Below are positions 18,107-27,544 of a DNA stretch of 64,000 nt, in pieces. Both the position numbers and the translations under genes were made by a program. Each line of letters begins with the position of its first letter. Within the stretch, counting starts at the first letter, position 1. Source of the DNA: an uncultured Alteromonadaceae bacterium (lineage in GTDB: Bacteria; Pseudomonadota; Gammaproteobacteria; Enterobacterales; Alteromonadaceae); the NCBI GenBank assembly GCA_947494925.1, contig CANLWS010000014.1:1-64000 (forward strand), written 5' to 3'. The notes beneath the pieces are model-generated. The model worked only from the letters and a program-made list of their open reading frames with translations, made no database searches and was not told where the DNA came from.

Positions 18107-19516
18107 ATGACCACACAATTCAAACACAATGGGTTTGTATTGGCTGCACTTAGCTCGCTCGTCATTTTAGGCTGTGGTGAAAAACCAGCTGCCAAAGACC
18201 CGCTAGTAGAGATCAACCAAGACCCTTTTCCAAGCACTTATCAGGCGCTGCCTAGTCAGACTACATTAATCAACAATGTGAATATTCTTGACGGCATTGG
18301 CGGTTTCATCGAATCAGGTTCGGTTTTGATGCAGGACGGCAAAATAACTGCAATTGGCGCTGATATAGACGCGCCAGCAGATGCCAACGTAATTGATGGC
18401 TCTGACAAGTGGGTAACGCCCGGCATTATTGATGTGCATAGCCATCTTGGCGTTTACGCCACCCCCGATGCGCAATCCCATGCAGATGGCAACGAAATGA
18501 CTAATCCAGTGACTGCACAAGTTTGGGCAGAACACTCAATCTGGCCACAAGATCCTGGCTTTAACCGTGCCCTTGCAGGTGGGGTTACTTCAATGCAAAT
18601 TCTACCTGGTTCTGCGAATTTGGTGGGCGGGCGAGCGGTGACTGTAAAAAACCTACCCAATCGAGTTGTGCAGGATATGAAATTTCCTGGCGCGCCTTAT
18701 GGTATGAAAATGGCGTGCGGAGAAAATCCTAAACGTGTCTACGGGCAAAAAGGTGGTCCTGGAACACGTATGGGAAATGTAGCCGGATATCGTCAGGCGT
18801 GGGCCGATGCGCAGGATTATCAGCGCAAATGGGATAAATATAAGAAAGATCACGAGGCTGGTAAAAATCCCAATGCACCAAAACGCGACTTAAAACTGGA
18901 AACTTTGGCTGGCGTGCTAGAAGGCGAAATCCTGGTTCACATGCATTGTTACCGCGCAGACGATATGGGTACCATGTTGGATGTGATGGAAGAATTTAAC
19001 TACCAGATCACCTCATTCCATCATGCGGTCGAGTCCTACAAAATTGCCGACCTGTTGGCAGAGAAAAAAGTGTGTTCATCAATGTGGGCCGATTGGTGGG
19101 GCTTTAAAATGGAAGCCTACGATGGAATTAAAGAAAACATTCCAATGGTTCATCAAGCGGGGGCCTGCGCCATTGTTCATTCAGACAGTGATCTTGGCAT
19201 ACAACGGCTCAATCAGGAAGCCGCCAAAGCCTGGGGTGATGGGAAACGTGCCGGTTTAGATATCAGTCAGGCAGATGCGTGGCAGTGGCTGTCGGCTAAT
19301 CCTGCAAAATCATTGGGGATCTTCGAGCAAACCGGTTCTCTTGAAGCTGGTAAGAATGCAGATGTGGTGTTGTGGACAGCGGATCCTTTTTCTACCTATG
19401 CTCAAGCAGAACATGTCTATATAGATGGCGCTTTAGTGTATGACCGCAACAGCCCGGACACCTGGCCGGTGAGTGACTTTGAACTCGGGCAACCTGGTGA
19501 AGGAGACAGCAAATGA
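18107..19516 (+). CDS. Amidohydrolase-family lipoprotein
   Basis: A 469-residue protein. I use ATG 18107, preceded by AGGG and opening a lipoprotein signal with lipobox LVILGC; an upstream in-frame start at 18071 would spoil it. The imidazolonepropionase-like amidohydrolase fold shows in 'GKWVTPGIIDVHSHLG'-type residues with the HxH metal motif (HSH), 'LVHMHCY', 'SFHHAVES', 'HSDSD' and the C-terminal 'SLEAGKNADVVLWTADPF'. It is probably an envelope-anchored, metal-dependent hydrolase of an amide or peptide-like compound. Its stop overlaps the next gene by 4 bp, and the two are homologous in domain structure. Confidence 0.88.
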   Translation: MTTQFKHNGFVLAALSSLVILGCGEKPAAKDPLVEINQDPFPSTYQALPSQTTLINNVNILDGIGGFIESGSVLMQDGKITAIGADIDAPADANVIDGSDKWVTPGIIDVHSHLGVYATPDAQSHADGNEMTNPVTAQVWAEHSIWPQDPGFNRALAGGVTSMQILPGSANLVGGRAVTVKNLPNRVVQDMKFPGAPYGMKMACGENPKRVYGQKGGPGTRMGNVAGYRQAWADAQDYQRKWDKYKKDHEAGKNPNAPKRDLKLETLAGVLEGEILVHMHCYRADDMGTMLDVMEEFNYQITSFHHAVESYKIADLLAEKKVCSSMWADWWGFKMEAYDGIKENIPMVHQAGACAIVHSDSDLGIQRLNQEAAKAWGDGKRAGLDISQADAWQWLSANPAKSLGIFEQTGSLEAGKNADVVLWTADPFSTYAQAEHVYIDGALVYDRNSPDTWPVSDFELGQPGEGDSK

Positions 19517-20787
19517 AGAAGTTAATAGGATTATTATCTTTGACTATGGTTGCGGCCAGTGCACTAGCAACTGACTATGCCATTGTCGGGGCAAAGGTTC
19601 ATACAATGTCCAACCAAGGTACGATGGAAGATGCCACAGTGTTGATAAGTGATGGCAAGATCCAGCAGGTGACAAACTCTGATGTAAACCTGGATGGATA
19701 CGAAATTATCGATGCAAACGGAAAAGTTGTTACACCAGGACTGTTTGGCGCATTTACGTCTCTGGGATTAGTTGAGGTGGGTTTTTCTGCCGGTACGGTT
19801 GATAGCACAGGCAAAGAAACAGCACTTTCTACGACAGGGGCAGCACTTGATGTTTCTTACGGGATAAACCCGGACTCTTCGCTGATAGACATCAGCCGAA
19901 TTGAAGGGATCACGGCTGCAGCGTCAAGTATGTCCAGAACCGAACAACTGTTTCAGGGAATGGGAGCAATAATTAGTCTGGGTGATAAATCTGAGCCCGT
20001 CTTAAAACGTGCAGCATTTACCACCGCAGTGGTCAGTAACGGTGGTGCGGACGATATTGGTGGCAGCAGAGCCAATTTATGGGTCGCATTGGAAACAGCA
20101 TTGTCAGAAGCTGAATATGCGATAGGAAAATCGCTCAATCCTTCTGTCGACTGGCATGGCATGTTGTCAAAGGCAGATGCTAAGGCATTGTCTGCAGTTG
20201 TGAAGGGAGATGCGCCCCTCGTGGTTGACGCGCGCCGTGCAGCAGATATTCGCCAGGTGATTTCGTTGAAAGCACGTTATCCGAAATTGAATATTGTTTT
20301 GTTGGAAGCAACAGAAGGCTGGCGTGTTGCCAAAGAATTGGCGGAAGCAGGTATTCCAGTGATTCTTGATCCTGAATCCAATTTGCCTTATCAATTCGAT
20401 CAATTGGCAGCTACTTTGCACAATGCAGGACGCTTGCACGCAGCCGGAGTAACGATAGCCATTGGTATTAATACTCACAACATTCGTCTGGCAAAACAAA
20501 ATGCTGGTAACGCGGTGGCCAATGGTTTGCCCTGGGAAGCTGGACTTGCCTCATTGACCATTAATCCAGCCAGAATTTATGGCGTGGATGATATATTAGG
20601 TAGCCTTGAACCAGGTAAACAGGCAGATGTGGTTATCTGGACAGGGGATCCTCTCGAAGTAGCTCAAGGTGCTGAACAGGTGTTTATTGGAGGTGAAAAA
20701 ATAGACATGGTGTCTCGGCAGTCCAAATTGAGAGAGCGCTATTTAAATCAGGTTGAAGGAAAACCTGTGGTGTACTCCAGACCTTAG
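19513..20787 (+). CDS. Exported amidohydrolase-like protein lacking the HxH motif
   Basis: A 424-residue protein with a Sec signal peptide (MKKLIGLLSLTMVAASALA). It has the N-terminal beta-sandwich ('YAIVGAKVHTMSNQG', 'VVTPGLFGAFTSLG') and the C-terminal 'SLEPGKQADVVIWTGDPL' of the amidohydrolase superfamily. Where active members have HxH after the first barrel strand, it reads 'GLFGAFTSLG' with no histidine. It may be a non-catalytic partner of the upstream lipoprotein, with which it overlaps by 4 bp, or use another chemistry. A terminator follows. Confidence 0.85.
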   Translation: MKKLIGLLSLTMVAASALATDYAIVGAKVHTMSNQGTMEDATVLISDGKIQQVTNSDVNLDGYEIIDANGKVVTPGLFGAFTSLGLVEVGFSAGTVDSTGKETALSTTGAALDVSYGINPDSSLIDISRIEGITAAASSMSRTEQLFQGMGAIISLGDKSEPVLKRAAFTTAVVSNGGADDIGGSRANLWVALETALSEAEYAIGKSLNPSVDWHGMLSKADAKALSAVVKGDAPLVVDARRAADIRQVISLKARYPKLNIVLLEATEGWRVAKELAEAGIPVILDPESNLPYQFDQLAATLHNAGRLHAAGVTIAIGINTHNIRLAKQNAGNAVANGLPWEAGLASLTINPARIYGVDDILGSLEPGKQADVVIWTGDPLEVAQGAEQVFIGGEKIDMVSRQSKLRERYLNQVEGKPVVYSRP

Positions 20788-20802
20788 TCTGTTGCACAAA
20801 CG

Positions 20803-20828
20803 AAAAACCGGGCCAATGCCCGGTTTTT
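20803..20828 (+). terminator. Rho-independent terminator, probably bidirectional
   Basis: Perfect 11-bp arms AAAAACCGGGC and GCCCGGTTTTT around loop CAAT. The A-run on one side and T-run on the other let it end both the amidohydrolase transcript and the convergent small gene at 20856-21047. Confidence 0.92.
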
Positions 20829-20855
20829 ATTTTTGAATTCAATGGTTGGTTCTGG

Positions 20856-21047
20856 TCAAACTTGCGTGTCTATCACAGACCCAACTCTGGCATTGGGATC
20901 CGGTGTATTCACATTAGTCTGCTGCACAGCTTCCTGTTCACCTTGCTGTTGCTGCTGATCTTCCTGCCGTATTTCCTGTTGTGGTGTTTGTTGCGCCGGA
21001 GTAGGTTGCACTGCCGGGCTATCAGTAATAAGTGGACCTACTGTCAT
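20856..21047 (-). CDS. Small glutamine-rich hypothetical protein
   Basis: A 63-residue protein with no recognised domain. The middle is dominated by Gln, Pro and Glu ('RQEDQQQQQGEQEAVQQ') and should be disordered. GAGAGG lies 8 bp upstream of the ATG on the minus strand, and a terminator follows, which supports a real gene. No signal peptide or membrane segment is evident. I do not recognise the family. Confidence 0.55.
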   Translation of the reverse strand: MTVGPLITDSPAVQPTPAQQTPQQEIRQEDQQQQQGEQEAVQQTNVNTPDPNARVGSVIDTQV

Positions 21048-21124
21048 AATTTACGCCTCTCATTTATTAACAAGTCAGGGTTGTTGACAAAGTGTAGACT
21101 AAAAACCCCGCACAGGGTAATTCT

Positions 21125-21766
21125 CTACTCAGAAATCAGCGGCTTCAGTTTTACTTGCATAAAATCAGCAATTATCGCCTGCGCCTCCAGATTTGGATGA
21201 ATGCCGTCGTTCTGCATTAATTCCGGTTTAAGCGCGATATCGGTCAAAAAAAATGGTACCAACGGAATATCATGTTGTTCAGCCAGTTCGGCAAAACTAC
21301 CAACAAACATGCTGTTGTAGCGACGTCCATAATTAGTTGGGATCTGTATTTGCTGCAAGATCACTTTGGTACCGGCTGATTTTCCGATTTCAATCATTTT
21401 GTTGATATTATTGCGCATTTTATTAATGGGTAATCCACGAAGTCCGTCATTGCCACCCAGCTCAATTAAAAGGTGGGTGGGTTGGTGTTGTTCCAGCAGC
21501 CTAGGCAAACGGGCAAGGCCACCATCAGTTGTTTCCCCGCTAATAGCTCCATTAACTACCAAAATGTCTTTGTCAGACCACGCATTTTGTAACAAACTTA
21601 CCCAACCTTGCTCTTGCTTCAAACCATAGGCAGCGCTTAGGCTATCACCCAGGATCAATAATTTCGTTTGCTGAGCCTGCAAGTGATCTGAAACCACTAG
21701 TAGGGGTATAAGCATCATGAGCAGCCGAATTTGGCTTAACCACTTTGTTTTAAGATGAAAATGCAC
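21125..21766 (-). CDS. tesA: Periplasmic SGNH/GDSL esterase (thioesterase I/arylesterase)
   Basis: A 213-residue SGNH hydrolase with an N-terminal signal sequence. Block I is 'LLILGDSLSAAYGL' (nucleophile Ser), block III 'IELGGNDGLRG' (Gly and Asn oxyanion) and block V 'DGIHPNLEAQ' (Asp and His). This matches E. coli TesA/ApeA/PldC, a periplasmic thioesterase, arylesterase and lysophospholipase. Divergence from the ybbA-ybbP pair is the same as in E. coli. Its start codon and that of ybbA are separated by one base. Confidence 0.93.
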   Translation of the reverse strand: MHFHLKTKWLSQIRLLMMLIPLLVVSDHLQAQQTKLLILGDSLSAAYGLKQEQGWVSLLQNAWSDKDILVVNGAISGETTDGGLARLPRLLEQHQPTHLLIELGGNDGLRGLPINKMRNNINKMIEIGKSAGTKVILQQIQIPTNYGRRYNSMFVGSFAELAEQHDIPLVPFFLTDIALKPELMQNDGIHPNLEAQAIIADFMQVKLKPLISE

Positions 21767-21767
21767 T

Positions 21768-22490
21768 ATGACAACAACTCCAAATAAGATGATTGAATGT
21801 AAAAGTATTACTAAGACTGTTTCTACGTCCGAAGGACAGTTACAGATCCTTCAACCAATTAACTTCGATGTCAAGGCTGGTGAGTCGGTTGCCATTGTCG
21901 GTGCGTCAGGATCCGGAAAGTCCACACTGTTAAGCCTGTTAGCCGGCCTGGATCAGGTCAGCGAAGGAGAAATAATGCTCGATGGTGCTCAGCTTCATTC
22001 GCTGGACGAAGAACAGCGAGCGCAACTAAGAGGTGAAAAGGTCGGGTTTATATTCCAAAGTTTTATGTTAGTACAGAGTCTGACAGCACTGGAGAACATA
22101 ATGCTGCCAGCAGAAATTGCCGGTATGGCGGATGCCAGAAAACGTGGTGAAGAAATTCTTGAGTTGGTTGGGTTGGGGCATAGAGGTACGCATTATCCGA
22201 ATCAACTTTCCGGAGGAGAGCAACAACGGGTGGCAATAGCGCGTGCCTTCATTACCAAGCCTAAAATCTTGTTTGCTGATGAGCCTACCGGAAATCTGGA
22301 TGCTGCCAACAGTGAAAAAGTGGAAAGTTTATTGTTCGATCTTAATCGGGACTCTGATACTACTCTGGTTTTGGTTACCCATGACATGGATCTGGCCAAG
22401 AAGTGTCAACGCCAGTTGCAGATGCATGCTGGTGAATTGGTAGAAGTGACGGAAGCGTCATCACAAACTCAGCAACGACAGGTGGGATAG
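21768..22490 (+). CDS. ybbA: ABC transporter ATP-binding protein YbbA
   Basis: A 240-residue LolD/MacB-type ATPase. Walker A is 'GASGSGKSTL', the Q-loop 'FIFQSFMLV', the signature 'LSGGEQQRV', Walker B 'ILFADEPTGNLD', and the H-loop 'LVTHDMD'. Paired with the FtsX-like permease 4 bp downstream it forms a mechanotransmission-type ABC system; in E. coli YbbAP acts with TesA. ATG 21768 is used; an internal ATG at 21789 is an alternative, since the ribosome-binding region of the first lies inside tesA. Confidence 0.93.
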   Translation: MTTTPNKMIECKSITKTVSTSEGQLQILQPINFDVKAGESVAIVGASGSGKSTLLSLLAGLDQVSEGEIMLDGAQLHSLDEEQRAQLRGEKVGFIFQSFMLVQSLTALENIMLPAEIAGMADARKRGEEILELVGLGHRGTHYPNQLSGGEQQRVAIARAFITKPKILFADEPTGNLDAANSEKVESLLFDLNRDSDTTLVLVTHDMDLAKKCQRQLQMHAGELVEVTEASSQTQQRQVG

Positions 22491-22494
22491 TTCA

Positions 22495-25011
22495 ATGGAT
22501 AACACCTTTAGTCTTGCCTGGCGACTTTTCAAACATGAAGCCAGACGGGGCGAACTTACTATTATATTGTTCGCTATCGTACTGTCAGTGGCTGCTGTTT
22601 TATCCCTATCTTTATTCAGCGAAAGATTGCAATCTGCGCTGACCGAACGCACTGCTGAATTTATTGCTGCTGACCGTGTTCTGGATTCCAGAAAGCCAGT
22701 GGATCAAAGTTGGATAGAAAAAGCAGAAGAATACGACATTGCCACCGCGCATCAGGTTTACACTCGATCCATGGCGTTCGCCAATGAACAAATGACTTTG
22801 ATTGACCTGCGCGCTGCGACACAAGGCTATCCGTTAAAAGGGGAGCTTAAAGTTGCAGATGAACCTTTTGGTTTAGGCCAGGTAACTGATGAACTGCCTG
22901 ACGCCGGTGAAGCATGGGTCGAGTCGCTCCTGTTTCAGTCTCTTGGATTGAGCTTGGGCAGCGAGATTGAAATAGGTGATAGCAATTTCACCGTCACCAA
23001 AGTACTCAATGAGGTACCAGACTCCGGGTTCAGCATCTTCGGCGGTGACCCTAAGGTGCTGATACGCAATCAGGACCTCGCGGCCACCAACCTGACCGGC
23101 CCTGGAAGCCGAGTTACTTATTCTTATTTTTTCGCTGGAAAATCTGAAGCGCTTAACGATTACTATGATTGGTTGGAACCGAAGCTGGATCGTGAAATAA
23201 ATCGTTGGATGTCAGTGGAAGACGATGATTCGCCGATTGGACGCTCGGTTGGTCGAGCAGAACAGTATTTCTTGTTGGCCAGCTTGTTGGCCATTGTGTT
23301 AGCTGCGGTGTCAATTGCTGTGGCTGCCCAGCGTTATAGTCAGCGTCATTATGATCCTGTTGCCATTATGAAAACCCTTGGTGCCAGCAAAAAAATGGTC
23401 CAGAGAGTTTACTTACTGCAAATTTCATTCATCACTCTGTTGGGTATTTTTATCGGAACGCTTGCAGGGGTTGCTATTCAACAGGTCGTTGTCAGCGCTA
23501 TTGCCGACAAGGTTAGTGTTTCCCTGGACCTTTGGCATTGGCGGCCATTATTGATAGCAGTGTTTACTGGAATAGTATGTTCTGTGCTGTTTTCACTCTA
23601 TCCTTTGCTTAAACTGTTTTCAGTGCCACCACTTCGGGTGCTGCGCCGTGATTTAGGTGCGAGTGTCAGTTCGCGGATCATACAGTTCTTAGCAGCAGGT
23701 TGCGCAATACTTTTGCTGATGTGGGCCTATAGCCAGAACATTCTTATCAGTCTTATTTTGTTTGTTTCAGGCGTGGTACTCGTTGCTGCATTATTAGTGA
23801 TCACATATGGACTAATCTGGGTCGGGCGTAAGCTTGGTCAAGGTAAAATGGGCGCCTGGCAATTGGCTTGGGCTCGAATCAAACGCCGCGCAATGGACAA
23901 CAGTGTTCAGCTCATCAGTTTTTCAGTAACTATCATGTTATTGCTGGTGGTTTTGGTTATGCGTAACGACATGATACAACAGTGGCGAGACCAGCTACCA
24001 CAAGGCACACCGAACTATTTCCTGGTGAATATTACGGAACAGCAGAAGCCACAACTGGAAACACATTTTGCGGATAATAATGTCCAAACTGACAACTTTT
24101 ATCCTATGATTCGAGGGCGTTTTGTCGCTATCAATGATGAAAAAATCCGCACCGCCGTTTCTAAAGAAGACCAGAATGAACAGACCAGAGGTCGTGACGG
24201 TTTAGGACGTGAAGCGAACGTCACCTGGGGTTTAAAACTGCAGGAAGAAAACAAAATTATACAAGGTGAGTGGCTGGATACCTGGCAAGAAGGCGAACCT
24301 TATGGCGTATCTGTAGAGGCCGAATTGGCAGATCGCCTGAACATCAAAATGGGTGACATGCTGACCTTTAATATCGGCAGTGAAGTGGTTGAAGTCAAGG
24401 TCACCAGTTTACGGGAAGTAAATTGGCAAACCATGCAGCCAAACTTTTTCTTTGTGATCCAACCTGAAGCCATGCAGGCGTTTTCACCCACCTTTATCAC
24501 TAGTTTCCACCTCGACGGCGATCGAAAATCTGAGATTACGGGTTTACTCCAACCATTCTCAAATTTAACCTTGTTTGATGTGGATGCCAGAATTAATCAA
24601 TTGCGGGAAATTGTCGATCAGGTTTCCCTGGCCGTTGAATTTATCCTGGTTCTGGTATTAGCTGCGGGGTCTTTGGTTTTGATTGCCCAGGTACAGGCAA
24701 GTATGGATGAAAGGCAGCAGGAACTGGCAATATTGCGTACTTTAGGTGCCAAAGGGAGTTTAATCCGTTCTTCGGTGATTTTTGAATTCCTGATCATAGG
24801 TTCTGTGGCAGGGTTAATGGCTGCGGTGGCAAACGAGCTCACCCTGTATCTGCTGCAAAGTCAGATCTTCCAGATGCAAGGAAGTATTCATTTAGAGTAC
24901 TGGCTGTTAGCACCTGTTGTCGGTGCTGTGGTGGTTGGGATACTAGGTGCAGCAGGTTGTTGGCGTTTGCTGGCGCTTAACACCAGCCAGCTATTGCGAA
25001 AAATGGTCTGA
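22495..25011 (+). CDS. ybbP: ABC transporter permease YbbP (FtsX-like)
   Basis: An 838-residue inner-membrane permease, slightly longer than E. coli YbbP (about 804). One N-terminal membrane segment is followed by a periplasmic domain, then FtsX-type membrane blocks around residues 255-450 ('AVSIAVAAQRYSQRHYDPVAIMKTLGASK') and at the C-terminus ('QVQASMDERQQELAILRTLGAKGSL'). The duplicated 'Q-R-x-x-E/D-x-A-I-L/M-x-T-L-G-A' coupling motifs are typical. It works with YbbA and is co-transcribed. Confidence 0.92.
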   Translation: MDNTFSLAWRLFKHEARRGELTIILFAIVLSVAAVLSLSLFSERLQSALTERTAEFIAADRVLDSRKPVDQSWIEKAEEYDIATAHQVYTRSMAFANEQMTLIDLRAATQGYPLKGELKVADEPFGLGQVTDELPDAGEAWVESLLFQSLGLSLGSEIEIGDSNFTVTKVLNEVPDSGFSIFGGDPKVLIRNQDLAATNLTGPGSRVTYSYFFAGKSEALNDYYDWLEPKLDREINRWMSVEDDDSPIGRSVGRAEQYFLLASLLAIVLAAVSIAVAAQRYSQRHYDPVAIMKTLGASKKMVQRVYLLQISFITLLGIFIGTLAGVAIQQVVVSAIADKVSVSLDLWHWRPLLIAVFTGIVCSVLFSLYPLLKLFSVPPLRVLRRDLGASVSSRIIQFLAAGCAILLLMWAYSQNILISLILFVSGVVLVAALLVITYGLIWVGRKLGQGKMGAWQLAWARIKRRAMDNSVQLISFSVTIMLLLVVLVMRNDMIQQWRDQLPQGTPNYFLVNITEQQKPQLETHFADNNVQTDNFYPMIRGRFVAINDEKIRTAVSKEDQNEQTRGRDGLGREANVTWGLKLQEENKIIQGEWLDTWQEGEPYGVSVEAELADRLNIKMGDMLTFNIGSEVVEVKVTSLREVNWQTMQPNFFFVIQPEAMQAFSPTFITSFHLDGDRKSEITGLLQPFSNLTLFDVDARINQLREIVDQVSLAVEFILVLVLAAGSLVLIAQVQASMDERQQELAILRTLGAKGSLIRSSVIFEFLIIGSVAGLMAAVANELTLYLLQSQIFQMQGSIHLEYWLLAPVVGAVVVGILGAAGCWRLLALNTSQLLRKMV

Positions 25012-25076
25012 GCCTAAGCCCCAGTTGTTTTAACTCTCGTTCAAGGAGTAGTTACTCTTCTGGGTTGTTATGGGAT

Positions 25077-25979
25077 TCAGGTTCTGAGATGCAGACTATG
25101 CAGCGCTGACTTAAGCTCTGCATAGTCAAATGTAAAACCAGCTTCCTTAAGACGGGTCGGAACCACATTTTGTCCATGCAGCAACAGATCAGACATTTCA
25201 CCCATCATGAGTTGTAAAACAAAGGCTGGGGTCTTGAAAATACAGGGTTTACCTAATGCTTTTGCCAGAGTCTGGGAAAATACCCTGTTAGTGACAGGTT
25301 CAGGTGCAGTGAAATTATAGACACCTCTGCACCCTTCGTTATCAAGTAACAATTCAATTGCTGTAACCATGTCTTGGATATGGATCCAGGACATATATTG
25401 ATTGCCACTTGCAATCGGTCCACCCAGACCAAGCTTAAATGGCAATAACATCTTACCCAGTGCACCGCCGTTCTTGGCTAATACTATTCCCGTGCGTAAC
25501 AGACAAACTCGAGTTTTATCTGATTCAGCCTGCTGTGCAATCTCTTCCCACTTTTTGCATAACTGATGGCTGAATTCGTCGTGAAACTTGTCAGAATATT
25601 CATCAACCGGACAAGCTTCTTGCCTTCCGTAGTAGCCTATTGCAGAGCCACTGAGAAATACCGATGGGGGTTGCTCGCTATTTTTTATCAGCTTTACCAG
25701 TTGGGCGGTTGTATCCCACCGACTACTTTCAATTACGCCTTTTTGCGTTTCTGTCCAGCGTTTATTAACGATAGGTTCACCGGCAAGGTTGATCACTGCA
25801 TCGATGTCATTTAAATCGCTGAAATGATCCATCGAAGAGTGAAATTCAACTTTGTGTCCAAGTTCCCGCTCAGCCATAGATACGTTACGTGTGATCACAA
25901 CAATATCGTGATTCACTTCCAGTACCGGTACCAGATGAGAGCCAATGAGACCTGTGCCTCCGGTGATTAAGATGCGCAT
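25077..25979 (-). CDS. yfcH: TIGR01777 family NAD(P)-dependent epimerase
   Basis: A 300-residue extended SDR (SDR39U1 group). The N-terminal Rossmann motif is 'ITGGTGLIGSHL', followed by 'VINLAGEPIVNKRW', the active-site region 'LSGSAIGYYG' and the family-specific 'CLLRTGIVLAKNGGALGKMLLPFKLGLGG' segment. The C-terminal DUF1731-type domain ends 'LKEAGFTFDY'. It sits next to folX as yfcH does in E. coli. The substrate is unknown. Confidence 0.92.
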   Translation of the reverse strand: MRILITGGTGLIGSHLVPVLEVNHDIVVITRNVSMAERELGHKVEFHSSMDHFSDLNDIDAVINLAGEPIVNKRWTETQKGVIESSRWDTTAQLVKLIKNSEQPPSVFLSGSAIGYYGRQEACPVDEYSDKFHDEFSHQLCKKWEEIAQQAESDKTRVCLLRTGIVLAKNGGALGKMLLPFKLGLGGPIASGNQYMSWIHIQDMVTAIELLLDNEGCRGVYNFTAPEPVTNRVFSQTLAKALGKPCIFKTPAFVLQLMMGEMSDLLLHGQNVVPTRLKEAGFTFDYAELKSALHSLHLRT

Positions 25980-26004
25980 GATGTTTTCTCAGTCCTTTTG
26001 CCAG

Positions 26005-26370
26005 TCAGTCTTTGGTGCAAGATAAACACAAGGACACTGAATCAGCGAATCGCAGTGCATGGGGTTTATCCACTTCGGCTTCAGCGTAACTTACCCAGGG
26101 ATGTTCAGCAGCAATATCCAGCACATCTGCTGTAAGTTTTTCCAGTAGAGAAAATCGGTTGTCTTCAACCAACTTGATTATGCGTTTGGTGATGGTTTTG
26201 TAATTTAGTGCATCATCCATTTGATCTGTGTCTTTTGCCAGACTGGCGTCGTAGTGTATCTTCACATTCACAACGACATCCTGCTTGTTTAATATTTCAT
26301 CTTCATTAATACCAATGTAGGTGCGTAAACGAAGATTTTTAATTCTTATAGTGGCAGGATTTAAATTCAT
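26005..26370 (-). CDS. folX: Dihydroneopterin triphosphate 2'-epimerase
   Basis: A 121-residue tunnelling-fold (FolB/FolX) enzyme epimerising dihydroneopterin triphosphate to the monapterin form. '[18 protein letters not shown]', '[12 protein letters not shown]', '[13 protein letters not shown]' and '[17 protein letters not shown]' match E. coli FolX closely, and these features separate it from FolB aldolase. It lies upstream of yfcH on the same strand, a conserved pairing. Confidence 0.94.
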   Translation of the reverse strand: MNLNPATIRIKNLRLRTYIGINEDEILNKQDVVVNVKIHYDASLAKDTDQMDDALNYKTITKRIIKLVEDNRFSLLEKLTADVLDIAAEHPWVSYAEAEVDKPHALRFADSVSLCLSCTKD

Positions 26371-26464
26371 TTTTAGTAGTGTCCTTTATTCAGTTTGATA
26401 TATACCATACAGATCTGATAATTTGCGCTCAAGCAAGTTTATTACCGCGGAATGAAAAACAAAA

Positions 26465-27523
26465 ATGGAAATAAAATCAAACACCTCGACCAAAGTTCTG
26501 TTAATTATGGCCTGTGTCGTCGTCGTACTTGCGGGCGTTAAAGCTGCAAGCGCGATTGTTGTTCCTTTTTTACTTTCCGTTTTTATTGCCATGGCCTGTA
26601 ATCCCCTGATCAACTGGTTCAGCCAATACAAGGTGCCCCGCTGGTTATCTGTTACCAGTGTAATACTGATAATAGTGATATTTGGATTTATGCTAGCAGG
26701 ATTAGTTGGCAATTCCATGAACGATTTCAGCCAGAATATGCCTAAGTATCGTGAACAGCTGGGTGAAGAATTTGCATGGGCAGCGTCGCAGCTAGAACGG
26801 TTTAACATCACTATCGACCGGGATGTCCTGCTTTCTTACCTGGATCCGGGCATTGCCATGAATATGGTGACGAATTTATTGTCCAGTCTGGGGGGCGTGC
26901 TAACCAATTTCCTACTCATATTACTGACAGTTGTATTCATGCTTTTTGAGGCCGAATCCGTGCCTAAAAAAGTGCACATCGCATTGGATGATCCCACCAT
27001 GCGTATTCAGCAAATAGATAAATTCCTGGTATCGGTTAAAAACTATCTGGTTATTAAAACCCTGGTAAGTGTCGGCACAGGACTGATTATTGGTCTGTGG
27101 TTGTATTTCCTGGGTGTGGATCATTTTATGTTGTGGGCAGTGTTAGCGTTTTTACTTAATTTTATTCCCAACATCGGGTCCTTTATTGCAGCTGTGCCTG
27201 CCGTTTTGCTGGCGTTTATACAACTTGGTCCTGGAGTTGCAGGGTTGGCCGCGCTCGGGTTTGTGGTCAGCAATACCTTTATGGGGAATATTATCGAACC
27301 CCGATATATGGGCAGGGGACTGGGTTTATCGACTTTAGTTGTGTTCCTGTCATTAATATTTTGGGGGTGGTTGCTGGGCACAGTAGGTATGCTCTTGTCT
27401 GTGCCTCTTACCATGATTGTGAAAATTGCCCTTGAGGCCAATAAAGATACCCGCTGGATAGCGTTACTTCTGGATAGTGAAGAACCGGTTAACAAGTCTA
27501 TTGAGGAAGAAAAAACGGCCTGA
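26465..27523 (+). CDS. AI-2E family transporter (YdiK/YhhT-like permease)
   Basis: A 352-residue membrane protein. Two or three N-terminal membrane segments are followed by a soluble stretch, and the C-terminal membrane block carries the family hallmarks 'FLLNFIPNIGSFIAAVPAVLLAF' and 'NIIEPRYMGRGLGLSTLVVFLSLIFWGWLLG'. The family includes exporters of autoinducer-2 and sodium/proton antiporters, so the cargo is uncertain. It is divergent from folX. Confidence 0.9.
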   Translation: MEIKSNTSTKVLLIMACVVVVLAGVKAASAIVVPFLLSVFIAMACNPLINWFSQYKVPRWLSVTSVILIIVIFGFMLAGLVGNSMNDFSQNMPKYREQLGEEFAWAASQLERFNITIDRDVLLSYLDPGIAMNMVTNLLSSLGGVLTNFLLILLTVVFMLFEAESVPKKVHIALDDPTMRIQQIDKFLVSVKNYLVIKTLVSVGTGLIIGLWLYFLGVDHFMLWAVLAFLLNFIPNIGSFIAAVPAVLLAFIQLGPGVAGLAALGFVVSNTFMGNIIEPRYMGRGLGLSTLVVFLSLIFWGWLLGTVGMLLSVPLTMIVKIALEANKDTRWIALLLDSEEPVNKSIEEEKTA

Positions 27524-27544
27524 GGATGTCAAGTTGGGAAGGAT

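Noticed and set aside
26386-26811. A 141-codon minus-strand frame over the start of the AI-2E permease gene
   Set aside because: It is antisense to a well-supported membrane protein; its hydrophobic look follows from the opposite strand.
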